In this document: piece after piece, positions 53,252 through 61,204 of the stretch
Position numbering within the stretch: the stretch's first letter is position 1
How the letters are laid out: each line of letters begins with the position of its first letter
Assembly (NCBI RefSeq): GCF_021390495.1
Contig: NZ_JAJEJP010000002.1
Location: forward strand, 1,984,001-2,048,000
Length of the DNA stretch: 64,000 bases
From: Paraburkholderia sp. ZP32-5
GTDB taxonomy: Bacteria; Pseudomonadota; Gammaproteobacteria; Burkholderiales; Burkholderiaceae
Reading direction: 5' to 3'
Position numbers and translations under genes: made by a program
Notes under the pieces: model-generated
Told to the model about the DNA's origin: nothing
What the model saw: the letters and a program-made list of their open reading frames with translations, nothing else
Databases searched by the model: none

Positions 53252-55015
53252 TTACTTGTACATGGTCTGGTTCTTCGTGCCCGGCGCGTATTCGCGCGGG
53301 TCGACCCAGATATTGACCACCGCCGAGCGGCCGGTGCGATGAATCGCTTCGCGCGCCCGCTGCAACGCGCCGGCGATCTGCGCGGGGTCGCGCACTTCCT
53401 CGCCGTGGCCGCCGAGCATCTCGGCGAATTTGCTGAATGGCACGTCGCTGAGCAGATTGCCGACGTTGCCGCGCTCTTCGCCGTATTTGGCAAGCTGGCC
53501 GTAGCGGATCTGGTTCATCGCCGAGTTATTGCCGATCACCGCGAGATACGGCGCGCCGAAGCGGTTCGCGGTTTCCATGTCGAATGCGGTCATGCCGAAC
53601 GAGCCGTCGCCGTAATAGCAGAGCACTTCCTTGTGCGGATGCGCGAGCTTTGCCGCGAGCGCGAAGCCGGTGCCGACGCCGAGCGAGCCGAGCGCGCCCG
53701 GGTCCATCCATTGGCCGGGGCGGCGCGGGCGCACTGCCTGCGCGGAAATCGTCACGACGTCGCCGCCGTCGCCGATATACACGGTGTCGTCGGACAGAAA
53801 TTCGTTGAGTTCGTAGGCAACGCGATACGGATGAATCGGCGTGCTATCGGAGCGAAGCAGCGGCATCAGCTTTTCGGTCGCGGTCGCTTCGGCGTCGCGC
53901 AACTGCGCCATCCATTTGCGGCGTGCCTGGCGCTTGTCGTCCTTCAGCCGGCCGCTCGCGGCCTGCAGCACCGCGGCGAGAATCGCGCCCGGATCGCCGA
54001 CGAGGCCCAGATCGATATCGCGATTCTTGCCCACCGTGCGGTAGTCCATGTCGATCTGCACCAGCGTCAGTTCCTTGCTGATGCGTTTGCCGTAGCCCAT
54101 GCGGAAATCGAACGGTGTGCCGACAACGATCAGCACATCGGCATTCGCAAAGGCCTGCGAACGCGTGCGGTCGAAGTGATGCGGATCGCCCGGCGGCAAT
54201 AGCCCGCGGCTCGCGCCGTTGAAATAGCCGGGAATCTCGATGCCGCGCAGCAGCGCAATCGCTTCTTCATGGCCGCGCGCGGTCCACACCTGCTGGCCGT
54301 ACAGAATCGCCGGGCGTTCGGCGTTGACCAGAATGTCCGCGAGTTTTTCGATGTCGCGCGGATCGCCGATCGATTTCGTCGACGCGCGATAGCGGCCCGG
54401 TTGCGGCACGATCGCGCGCGTCAGGTCGACTTCGCGGTCGAGCACGTCGCGCGGAATTTCGAGGTAGGAAGGACCGGGCGCGCCGTTGAAGCACTCGCGC
54501 GCGGCCATCGAGATCATGTCCGCGACGCGCTCGGTGCTCGACACGCTGGCGGCGAACTTGGTGATCGGCGCCATGATGTCGACGTGCGGCAGGTCCTGCA
54601 GCGAGCCCATCTTGTGCTGCGTCAGCGCGCCCTGCCCGCCGATATGCAGGATCGGACTCTCCGAGCGAAATGCAGTGGCGATGCCGGTGACCGCGTTGGT
54701 GCAGCCTGGACCGGCGGTCGTCACGACACAGCCGAGCTTGCCGGTCTGGCGCGCATAGCCGTCGGCCGCATGCGCGGCGACCTGCTCATGGCGCACGTCG
54801 ATGATGCGGATGCCTTCGTCGACACAGCCGTCGTAAATATCGATGATGTGGCCGCCGCACAGCGTGAAGATCGTGTCGACCCCTTCGTTTTTCAGCGCCT
54901 TCGCAACCAGATGACCGCCCGACACGACGCCGGCGCCGCGGGTCTTCTGCTTGAGCGTGTCGTCGGCGGTCGTGCTGCCCGTGGCTGGGCTCAGGGATGA
55001 AACAACTGCGGACAT
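53252..55015 (-). CDS. ThDP-dependent lyase/decarboxylase, 2-hydroxyacyl-CoA lyase 2-like
   Basis: A 587-residue thiamine-diphosphate enzyme. Its N-terminal domain has [16 protein letters not shown] and the ThDP-activating Glu77 in [15 protein letters not shown]. The middle domain is nucleotide-binding. The C-terminal domain has the metal/ThDP motif [20 protein letters not shown] ... GNN. The position next to frc suggests oxalyl-CoA decarboxylase, but hallmark Oxc sequence (GDYEEMDQ with the active Tyr-Glu, EGANTLDN, FNNGGIY) is missing. Instead [11 protein letters not shown] and the tail LGGHGEEV resemble human HACL1 and especially ILVBL/HACL2. It probably splits or joins 2-hydroxyacyl-CoA and formyl-CoA plus an aldehyde. 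Acetolactate-synthase-like activity remains possible. AGGAG precedes ATG 55015. Confidence 0.8.
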   Translation of the reverse strand: MSAVVSSLSPATGSTTADDTLKQKTRGAGVVSGGHLVAKALKNEGVDTIFTLCGGHIIDIYDGCVDEGIRIIDVRHEQVAAHAADGYARQTGKLGCVVTTAGPGCTNAVTGIATAFRSESPILHIGGQGALTQHKMGSLQDLPHVDIMAPITKFAASVSSTERVADMISMAARECFNGAPGPSYLEIPRDVLDREVDLTRAIVPQPGRYRASTKSIGDPRDIEKLADILVNAERPAILYGQQVWTARGHEEAIALLRGIEIPGYFNGASRGLLPPGDPHHFDRTRSQAFANADVLIVVGTPFDFRMGYGKRISKELTLVQIDMDYRTVGKNRDIDLGLVGDPGAILAAVLQAASGRLKDDKRQARRKWMAQLRDAEATATEKLMPLLRSDSTPIHPYRVAYELNEFLSDDTVYIGDGGDVVTISAQAVRPRRPGQWMDPGALGSLGVGTGFALAAKLAHPHKEVLCYYGDGSFGMTAFDMETANRFGAPYLAVIGNNSAMNQIRYGQLAKYGEERGNVGNLLSDVPFSKFAEMLGGHGEEVRDPAQIAGALQRAREAIHRTGRSAVVNIWVDPREYAPGTKNQTMYK

Positions 55016-55123
55016 GGTCGTCTCCTGTGTCGAGATGCTGGTCGATCAGTTGTGCAACGGTTATCGATGGACGCGCGTGCTTCGTGATGCGTCCCGGTTG
55101 CCTCCGACATCGCCCTGAGCCTG

Positions 55124-55150
55124 TCACATACGGTATGTGATATATCAATG
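55124..55150 (+). promoter_or_regulatory. GntR operator copy 1, upstream of the ThDP gene
   Basis: CACATAC-G-GTATGTG is a perfect 15-bp dyad (55125-55139), followed by ATATATCAATG. GGTATGTGATATATCAA (55132-55148) recurs inverted at 55310-55294 and with two changes at 56512. It lies about 110 bp before the ThDP gene start, so it overlaps the operon promoter region. The FCD-class GntR regulator at 55525 is the obvious binder. Confidence 0.75.
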
Positions 55151-55293
55151 TCAATCAAGCTCGGCTTCGGGATCTGTCAGTTCAACGCTCTTGCTTGCTC
55201 AGGCTTGTCCGCCACCGGTTTGCGCCGAAATTGCAACCGTTGCGAGCGCAATTCCAAGGGAAAACACCGACTCGTGCTGCCCGCCCTTCGTTG

Positions 55294-55314
55294 TTGATAT
55301 ATCACATACCATAT
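55294..55314 (-). promoter_or_regulatory. GntR operator copy 2 (inverted)
   Basis: On the minus strand ATATGGTATGTGATATATCAA (55314-55294, one base split here) repeats copy 1, in the opposite orientation. The two sites are about 160 bp apart, a distance that would allow looping. It lies between the gntR terminator and the ThDP gene start. Confidence 0.75.
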
Positions 55315-55420
55315 TTTTTTGAGCGTCAAGCGCGGTTTATCCCGTAGGGTCGTCTGATCCGCAGTCGCTTCCTTGGTCCAAACGGCATCACGCGCGGCGT
55401 CGTTCAGGATTCGATGCGCG

Positions 55421-55459
55421 AAAAAAAAGCCCGCGGTGCTTCTGCACACCACGGGCTTT
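55421..55459 (-). terminator. Intrinsic terminator of gntR
   Basis: AAAGCCCGCGGTG and CACCACGGGCTTT form a 13-bp stem with one wobble pair, and on the minus strand a run of eight T (A-run 55421-55428) follows. It ends the gntR transcript about 65 bp after its stop codon. Confidence 0.9.
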
Positions 55460-55524
55460 CTTCCGTACGTCTGTACTTCTCTATCCGCCGGATCGTTTGA
55501 GCCGGCTACACGCCTACGCCGCCC

Positions 55525-56244
55525 TCAATCGAGAAAATCGCAATTGGCTTCGACGAACGTCGCGAGGTCGAGCGAATGCTGGCGCGTGAGCCGCTCAGCG
55601 AGTTCGGTATCGCGCTTCTCGAGCGCCTCGATGATGCGCAGATGATCGACGATCGAACGCGCCGCGCGGTCGCTCTGCGAAATGGTCATGCGCCGGATCG
55701 CGCGCACGTGGATGAAGATGTTCTTGATCGTGTCGAGAATGATCTGCGACTTCGACAGCTCGACGATCGCCTGATGAAACGCAATATTCGCATCCGAATA
55801 TTCGGCGATATGTTCGGCCGGCGTGGTGTCGCGGAAATTGTCGAACATATGGCGCAGCCGGCCAATTTCCTCGTCCGTCGCATGCAGCGTGGCCAGCCGC
55901 GCGGCCATGCTTTCGAGCGCAGCCCACATCTGGATCATTTCGACGATTTCGCGCTTGCTCTTGCGCACGATGTAGATGCCGCGCCGCGGCACCATGCGCA
56001 GGAAACCTTCCTGCTCGAGCAGCGTCATCGCTTCGCGCACCGGCGTGCGACTCACGCCCAGCGATTCGCTGAGCACGCGCTCGTCGAGACGGATTTCTTC
56101 GCGATTCTGGTAGATGTCCGCGTCGGCGATAGCCTGACGCAGCATCGCATACGCCTTGTCGCGCAAGCTCGCGCTCGCGCCGATCGGCTGCAGGGACAGG
56201 GTCAGCGGAGTGGCCACTGCTTCAGTTTGAAGTTCTGACGACAT
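55525..56244 (-). CDS. GntR-family regulator, FCD subclass
   Basis: A 239-residue repressor. The winged HTH covers residues ~30-90 (LSESLGVSRTPVREAMTLLE is the recognition part), followed by GFLRMVPRRGIYIVRKS and an all-helical FCD effector domain (~100-230) with the metal-binding acidic/His residues expected (DANIAFHQAIVE). FCD members bind small carboxylates such as glycolate, lactate or oxalate-derived acids. The three repeated GGTATGTGATATATCAA sites around it are its probable operators, including one upstream of its own transcript (56512). Its start overlaps the end of the 72-residue gene by 23 bp, suggesting coupled translation. Confidence 0.92.
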   Translation of the reverse strand: MSSELQTEAVATPLTLSLQPIGASASLRDKAYAMLRQAIADADIYQNREEIRLDERVLSESLGVSRTPVREAMTLLEQEGFLRMVPRRGIYIVRKSKREIVEMIQMWAALESMAARLATLHATDEEIGRLRHMFDNFRDTTPAEHIAEYSDANIAFHQAIVELSKSQIILDTIKNIFIHVRAIRRMTISQSDRAARSIVDHLRIIEALEKRDTELAERLTRQHSLDLATFVEANCDFLD

Positions 56245-56440
56245 TCATCGCCTCTGCTCGAACAGGTGCGCGACTCCGCGCCAACGCCGCTTTGCCGCGC
56301 TCGCCCAGACCGACGAAGCGGCCATGTTGCGATGCAAAGTCCGCGACCGACTCGGGAATCCAGTCAGTCAGCAGAACGGTGGCGGCAGAGCCCAAAACCA
56401 TAACAGCGACGGCAAACAGCGCGAGAGGCACAAATTCCAC
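56222..56440 (-). CDS. Small membrane protein overlapping gntR, 72 aa
   Basis: A 72-residue protein with one N-terminal hydrophobic helix (FVPLALFAVAVMVLGSAATVLL, in part) and a basic soluble tail (GKAALARSRAPVRAEA). The start is GTG 56440 with GGAG 6 nt upstream. Its last 23 bases overlap the gntR start in another frame, so the two would be translated from one mRNA. Its function is unknown. It could tether a partner to the membrane near the transporters of this locus, or simply provide translational coupling for gntR. Confidence 0.6.
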   Translation of the reverse strand: MEFVPLALFAVAVMVLGSAATVLLTDWIPESVADFASQHGRFVGLGERGKAALARSRAPVRAEAMNVVRTSN

Positions 56441-56850
56441 GTGTAACTCCGAACGATTGAGGATGCGAATTTCTCAATCATATGCTGCGACGCCGCATTT
56501 TTCAATATTCGGTATGTAGTATATCAATGCATGTTGTTTTCAAGACTATCACTTCACGTTAGCACGCGACAGCGAGGTTAGAGGTTCCATCTCGCGCTGA
56601 CGCTCGGTGTAAACGCTCAAAACGCGCGCTATGCGCGCGGCGGCGTGCGATGATCGCGCATTTTCGACGTGATGCGGATTGTGAGATCCGTGCCGCGTCA
56701 TTAACCTTCCGGACATCCTGCCGCGTAATGAATGCGTCGAGCGCCCCGCCGGCGCCGCGCAATCCCTCGCGACAGCCTGAAAACCCGGCATACGTGCACG
56801 GGGCTGGAGTAAGCGCCGAAGCCGCGGCTTCGTCCAAACGAGGAGACACG
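56441..56850. other. Divergent regulatory gap between gntR unit and MHS transporter
   Basis: About 410 bp. It holds the third GntR operator (56512-56530) and should contain the promoters of both the gntR unit and the MHS transporter. The remainder (56560-56840) is GC-rich, with open frames but no supported gene. Confidence 0.45.
56512..56530 (+). promoter_or_regulatory. GntR operator copy 3
   Basis: GGTATGTAGTATATCAATG matches copies 1 and 2 except for two bases in the middle (GA to AG). It is 72 bp upstream of the small-protein/gntR start and about 320 bp before the MHS transporter, so it could repress either or both. Confidence 0.72.
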
Positions 56851-58170
56851 ATGAGCACCACCCACCCGCAGGCCTCCGCGGCCACCCACCGCAATGCGCG
56901 CAGTCAGGCGCGCAAGGCGGCGCTCGGCAGCTTTATCGGCGCCGTGGTCGACTGGTATGACTTTCTGCTGTACGGCATCGTCGCCGCGCTCGTGTTCAAC
57001 GCCGAGTTCTTCCCGAACGTCGGCCCGGCGATGGGCACGCTCGCCGCGTTCGCCACCTTCGGCGTCGGCTTCCTGTTCCGTCCGCTCGGCGGCTTCGTGT
57101 TCGGCCACTACGGCGACCGGCTCGGCCGCAAGCGCATGCTCGTGCTGACCGTGATGATGATGGGCCTGTCGACGGCCGCGATCGGTCTGCTGCCGTCGTT
57201 TGCAACGATCGGCTGGCTGGCGCCAGTGCTGCTCGTCACGTTGCGGGCGATCCAGGGCTTCGCGGTCGGCGGCGAATGGGGCGGCGCGGCGCTGATGGCG
57301 GTCGAAAGCGCGCCGGAAAAGAAGAAGGCGTTCTATAGCAGCGGCGTGCAGGTCGGCTATGGCGTCGGCCTCGTGCTGTCGACCGGGCTCGTCGCGCTGA
57401 TCAGCCGCTCGATGGACAACGCCGCCTTCCTCAGCTGGGGCTGGCGTCTGCCGTTCGTGTTCAGCGTCGTGCTGGTGCTGATCGCGCTGTGGATCCGCTC
57501 GAGCATGGAAGAATCGCAGGAGTTCGTCGAGAAGGTCGGCAAGCATGGCGAGCATCGCGTGCGTCTGCCGATCGTCGAAGCCCTGCTGCGTCATCCGAAG
57601 GCGTTTCTGCTGATCATCGCGCTGCGCCTCGCCGAGCTGTTCACGATGTATATCGTCACCGCGTTCGCGTTGAGCTATTCGACGACGAACCTGCACATGC
57701 CGCGCGAATTCTTCCTGACCATCGGTCTGGTCGTCGGTGCCATCAGCTGCGTGACGATTCCGTGCTTCGCATGGCTCGCCGATCGCTTCGGCCGCCGCCG
57801 TGTGTACATCGTCGGCGCGCTGGTCGGTATGTTGAGCGCGGTGCCGTTCTTCGTCGCGCTCGAAGCGCGCGCGACCGTGTGGATCGTGATCTTCGCGGTA
57901 TTGCTCGCGAACATCGCGCACGACATGGTGGTCAGCGTGCAGCAGCCGATGTTCACCGAACTGTTCGGTACCGAGTATCGCTATAGCGGCGCGGGCGTCG
58001 GCTACCAGGTGGCGAGCGTGGTCGGCGGCGGTTTCACGCCGTTTATCGCGGTCGCGCTGGTCAGTTTTGCCGGCGGCTCGTGGCATCCGGTAGCGGCCTA
58101 TCTGGCAATCGGCTGCCTGATTTCGGTGCTCGTCGCGGCGCGCATGAAGACCGGCCGCAACATCGACTGA
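56851..58170 (+). CDS. MFS metabolite:H+ symporter (MHS family)
   Basis: A 439-residue, 12-helix proton-coupled importer of organic acids. Hallmarks of the MHS (citrate/alpha-ketoglutarate/KgtP, ShiA) family: VVDWYDFLLYGIVAALVF near the start, GDRLGRKRMLVLTV as motif A in loop 2-3, QGFAVGGEWGGAALMAVE, and WLADRFGRRRVYIVG in the second half. It likely imports the acid processed by the divergent frc/ThDP operon. ATG 56851 has AGGAG 5 nt upstream. A strong terminator follows (58201-58242), so it forms its own transcript. Confidence 0.92.
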   Translation: MSTTHPQASAATHRNARSQARKAALGSFIGAVVDWYDFLLYGIVAALVFNAEFFPNVGPAMGTLAAFATFGVGFLFRPLGGFVFGHYGDRLGRKRMLVLTVMMMGLSTAAIGLLPSFATIGWLAPVLLVTLRAIQGFAVGGEWGGAALMAVESAPEKKKAFYSSGVQVGYGVGLVLSTGLVALISRSMDNAAFLSWGWRLPFVFSVVLVLIALWIRSSMEESQEFVEKVGKHGEHRVRLPIVEALLRHPKAFLLIIALRLAELFTMYIVTAFALSYSTTNLHMPREFFLTIGLVVGAISCVTIPCFAWLADRFGRRRVYIVGALVGMLSAVPFFVALEARATVWIVIFAVLLANIAHDMVVSVQQPMFTELFGTEYRYSGAGVGYQVASVVGGGFTPFIAVALVSFAGGSWHPVAAYLAIGCLISVLVAARMKTGRNID

Positions 58171-58200
58171 TCTCTACGGGCAATTCCGTTGGCAACACAA

Positions 58201-58242
58201 CGGGCCGGCGCGGCGAACACGGCCGCGCCGGCCCGTCTTTTT
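58201..58242 (+). terminator. Intrinsic terminator of the MHS transporter gene
   Basis: CGGGCCGGCGCGGC and GCCGCGCCGGCCCG form a perfect 14-bp stem with a 7-nt loop, followed by TCTTTTT. Confidence 0.95.
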
Positions 58243-58653
58243 CAGCCATCCGCTTTAGCGACCCGCTTCGCGACGCGTCGTTTTGCCTGCTCATTCAGGT
58301 CTATTGTTTGCTGGTTTTGTTATCGCATGCGGCTTTGCGACCCACGGCCAACCCCTCTCCTCCGTCACGTTCGCCGCTCCCCTGAAAGCCTGTTTCCCAC
58401 GATTTGCGCAATGGCCGAGTTGACATCTCCGTTTCATTAGGAACACACCTTATGTCGTCGCAGCTCATATTGCGAAGCGATCTGACACGTCCTATTGTCG
58501 TGCCAGGTGGAAGTTCCGGTGGATAAGTACGGGTCATATGAAATATAAAAACATATAGAAACGGCGCGATTATCTGTACTTGTTACACTACGCCGCCTGC
58601 AAAAAGCGTATTCAAGCGCCGATAACAGAAAGGTTCCTTCAAGGAGACTGACC
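58243..58653. other. Intergenic region upstream of the second OFA transporter
   Basis: About 410 bp with no supported gene. It turns AT-richer from about 58520 and should contain the OFA transporter promoter; no copy of the GntR or LysR motifs described elsewhere in this locus was found in it. Confidence 0.4.
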
Positions 58654-60057
58654 ATGAGCAGCATTAGCGAGCCGGGCGGCCAGCGAAATTCCGCCCCGTT
58701 CTTTTCCAAACAGGCCACCGTCGCGCAACCGGGCTTTTCACGCTGGATGGTGCCCCCCGCCGCGCTCGCCGTGCATCTGTGCATCGGCCAGGCGTATGCA
58801 TTCTCGGTATTCAACGGACCGCTCACGAAAGTGATCGGCATTACGCAGTCCGCACCCGATGACTGGTCGCTGACCACTCTCGGCTGGATCTTCTCGCTCG
58901 CGATCGTGTTCCTCGGTTTGTCGGCGGCATTCGCCGGCAAATGGCTCGAACACGTCGGCCCGCGCCGCACGATGTTTACCGCCGCGTGCTGTTTCGGCGG
59001 CGGCTTTCTGGTGTCCGCGCTCGGCGTGTATCTGCATCAGATCGTGCTGCTGTATCTCGGCTATGGCGTGATCGGCGGGATCGGGCTTGGCCTCGGCTAT
59101 GTGTCGCCGGTGTCGACGCTGATCCGCTGGTTCCCGGACCGCCGCGGCATGGCGACCGGCATGGCGATCATGGGCTTCGGCGGCGGCGCGATGATCGCCG
59201 CGCCGTTGTCGGTCGCGCTGATGAACCACTTCCATAGCGCCACGAGCGTCGGCGTCGCCGAAACGTTCATCGTGCTCGGCATCGTCTATTTCATCTCGAT
59301 GACGATCGGCGCGCTCGCCATCCGCGTGCCGCCGGCGGACTGGAAGCCGGCCGGCTGGACTCCGCCCGAAGCCGCGACGCATCGCATGATCACGCAAAAC
59401 CACGTGCATATCGATCAGGCGCTGAAGACCCCGCAGTTCTATCTGATCTGGCTCGTGCTGTTCCTGAACGTGACGGCCGGCATCGGCGTGCTCGGCCAGG
59501 CCTCGGTGATGATCCAGGAGAGCTTCAAGAACACGGTAACGGCGGGCGCGGCGGCCGGCTTCGTCGGCTTGCTATCGCTGTTCAACATGGGTGGACGTTT
59601 CGTGTGGTCGTCGGCGTCGGACTGGATCGGCCGCAAGAATACCTACGCCATCTTCTTCGTGCTCGGCGCGGTGCTCTATTACCTGGTACCGACCTTCGCG
59701 GCGAGCGGCCAGATCGCGCTCTTCGTGCTGACCTACTGCATCATCCTGTCGATGTACGGCGGCGGCTTCGCGACGGTGCCGGCCTATCTCGCCGACATGT
59801 TCGGTACGGCCTTCGTCGGCGGCATTCACGGGCGTCTGTTGACCGCGTGGGCCGCGGCCGGCGTCGCCGGTCCGGTGCTGGTCAACTACATCCGCGCGTA
59901 TGAAGTCGCGAACGGCGTCGCCAAAGCGGATGCGTACACGATGACCGTGCACATCATGGCCGTGCTGCTCGTGATCGGCTTTATCTGCAACCTGCTGGTC
60001 AAGCGCGTGGATGACAAACACCACATGACCGACGCACAAGTCGCCAAGGGCGCTTGA
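58654..60057 (+). CDS. OFA-family MFS transporter (oxalate/formate antiporter relative)
   Basis: A 467-residue, 12-helix MFS protein of the OFA family, recognisable from FSRWMVPPAALAVHLCIGQA, AFSVFNGPL, GLGLGYVSPVSTLIRWFPD (loop 4-5) and MGGRFVWSSASDWIGRKN. The helix-11 position that carries Lys355 in OxlT is in TAWAAAGVAGP, where the Lys is replaced by Trp, so oxalate binding as in OxlT is unlikely; monocarboxylates such as formate, lactate or pyruvate fit better. AAGGAG precedes ATG 58654. A 42-codon gene starts 10 bp after its stop and probably encodes a companion subunit. Confidence 0.88.
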   Translation: MSSISEPGGQRNSAPFFSKQATVAQPGFSRWMVPPAALAVHLCIGQAYAFSVFNGPLTKVIGITQSAPDDWSLTTLGWIFSLAIVFLGLSAAFAGKWLEHVGPRRTMFTAACCFGGGFLVSALGVYLHQIVLLYLGYGVIGGIGLGLGYVSPVSTLIRWFPDRRGMATGMAIMGFGGGAMIAAPLSVALMNHFHSATSVGVAETFIVLGIVYFISMTIGALAIRVPPADWKPAGWTPPEAATHRMITQNHVHIDQALKTPQFYLIWLVLFLNVTAGIGVLGQASVMIQESFKNTVTAGAAAGFVGLLSLFNMGGRFVWSSASDWIGRKNTYAIFFVLGAVLYYLVPTFAASGQIALFVLTYCIILSMYGGGFATVPAYLADMFGTAFVGGIHGRLLTAWAAAGVAGPVLVNYIRAYEVANGVAKADAYTMTVHIMAVLLVIGFICNLLVKRVDDKHHMTDAQVAKGA

Positions 60058-60067
60058 GGAGATCAAC

Positions 60068-60196
60068 ATGTCGACCGTTCAAACCGCGCATCCGACCAAC
60101 AAGGCGAAGCTCGTCGTGTTCTGGCTCTATGTGATGATTCCGCTTGTGTGGGGCGTGTTCAATACGCTGTCGCAGGCAATGAAGCTGTTCAAATGA
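60068..60196 (+). CDS. MFS transporter small subunit, 42 aa
   Basis: The 42-residue product is a polar N-terminus (STVQTAHPTNKAK) followed by one hydrophobic helix (LVVFWLYVMIPLVWGVFNTL) and a basic end (KLFK). GAGGAG lies 6 nt before ATG 60068 and only 10 bp separate it from the OFA stop, so both are translated from the same mRNA. Tiny single-helix proteins in this position are known for OFA/monocarboxylate MFS carriers, and a role in stability or assembly of the carrier is inferred. Confidence 0.82.
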   Translation: MSTVQTAHPTNKAKLVVFWLYVMIPLVWGVFNTLSQAMKLFK

Positions 60197-60251
60197 AATA
60201 GCGCGCCCTTCCGCATGAGCGGTAGGACGCGCCGGACCACGTACGTTGCAG

Positions 60252-60277
60252 GAGGTCGCGATTCGCGGCCTCTTTTT
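60252..60277 (+). terminator. Intrinsic terminator of the OFA transporter operon
   Basis: GAGGTCGCG and CGCGGCCTC form a 9-bp stem (one wobble) with a 3-nt loop, followed by TTTTT. It ends the transport operon shortly before the convergent DUF3830 gene. Confidence 0.85.
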
Positions 60278-60321
60278 CATTGGCGCACTGTTGTCATGTG
60301 ATTCATGTGACTCGCCGCCGC

Positions 60322-60747
60322 TCAGATCTTCTCGAACACCACGTCCTGCGCGCCTTCCCACAGCACCTTGACACCCAGCTCGCGCAGTTTCTCCTTGCCT
60401 TCGACGATCGTCAGGAAATGATTACCCGCGAGCTGCCCCAGCTTGCTCGCGAAACAGCACGAGCCGTACGCGAGGATGATCTCGGTCTCGCTATAGCCGC
60501 CGGGATAGAACAGGATGTCGCCGACCGAGGGATGGCTCGTGTGATTCTCGAAGCCGACCGCGACACCGTCGTCCTCGAGCTTGAATTCGCCGAGCGGAAC
60601 CCAGCAGCCCTCGCCGCTCCAGCGCACGTGAATCAGCTTCTGGCGATACGGCAGCAGCTTCAGGAACGCGGCCACCGTCCGCGGCGCATCGGGATGGGTT
60701 TCGGCGATAAAGGTGTGGCCGCAGGCCGTCATTTTGAGTCGGGTCAT
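60322..60747 (-). CDS. DUF3830 family protein
   Basis: A 141-residue protein of the DUF3830 family, which has a cyclophilin-like beta-barrel fold: HVRWSGEGCWVPLGEF, PSVGDILFYPGGYSETEIILAYGSC (in part) and GNHFLTIVEG are its recognised blocks. Function is not established; relatives often lie beside hydrolases and transporters of catabolic loci. The start at 60747 trims a long non-coding-looking extension (to 60996). A further ATG at 60732 is an alternative. It converges on the OFA operon and may or may not belong to the locus. Confidence 0.82.
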   Translation of the reverse strand: MTRLKMTACGHTFIAETHPDAPRTVAAFLKLLPYRQKLIHVRWSGEGCWVPLGEFKLEDDGVAVGFENHTSHPSVGDILFYPGGYSETEIILAYGSCCFASKLGQLAGNHFLTIVEGKEKLRELGVKVLWEGAQDVVFEKI

Positions 60748-61204
60748 CACTGGATATCCGCTGTGTCGGGTAGAAGGAGGGTCGGTCAAACGTGGCGGGG
60801 CGAAGGATTGCGAGCGCCATTCTGTCGTCCGATGCAAGGCTTCGACAGATACAGTTGTCCGCGCACCGGTCAGGCCAGTTAGACCACATTGCCGCGGGCG
60901 TCTTCGGGCCGTCTGCCAAGACTCGCGCGGTGAGCCATGCCAGCTTGCGCCGCGCGCCGCCACGAAAGTTCGTAGTTTGCAAGCCGCGCAATGCACAGCA
61001 CACTGCGCAAGTGCGTGATTCCCGCTGAATAGCGGCTGCGCGGCGCGTCGCGCGGGAAGCTTCGGCTGATCGTCCGAGCCTTCGCGAGCATGATCGCGCG
61101 CGGCGGCCCGGCTGCGATATTGGTATTAACTTGCGGGTACTCACCGCGGGGACTACCTATGGATGCACGCCGCGGCCACTAACTGTGACCACCAAGCGTG
61201 GCCA
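60748..61204. other. Intergenic region, about 450 bp, no supported gene
   Basis: Between DUF3830 and the AraC regulator. Open frames on both strands give unrecognisable Arg/Ala-rich peptides without ribosome sites. Near 61165-61203 a GCGGCCAC/GTGGCCAC pair of short repeats is seen. No RNA gene or operator was found. Confidence 0.4.

Noticed and set aside
52056-53342. 428-codon open frame on the plus strand over frc
   Set aside because: Antisense shadow of the clearly identified frc gene; Arg-rich product and no SD.
53252-55015. Naming the ThDP gene oxc on context alone
   Set aside because: Canonical Oxc motifs are missing, so only a family-level call is given.
56701-58086. 461-codon minus-strand frame over the MHS transporter
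   Set aside because: Shadow of the transporter; the peptide is His/Arg/Asp-rich and unlike any family.
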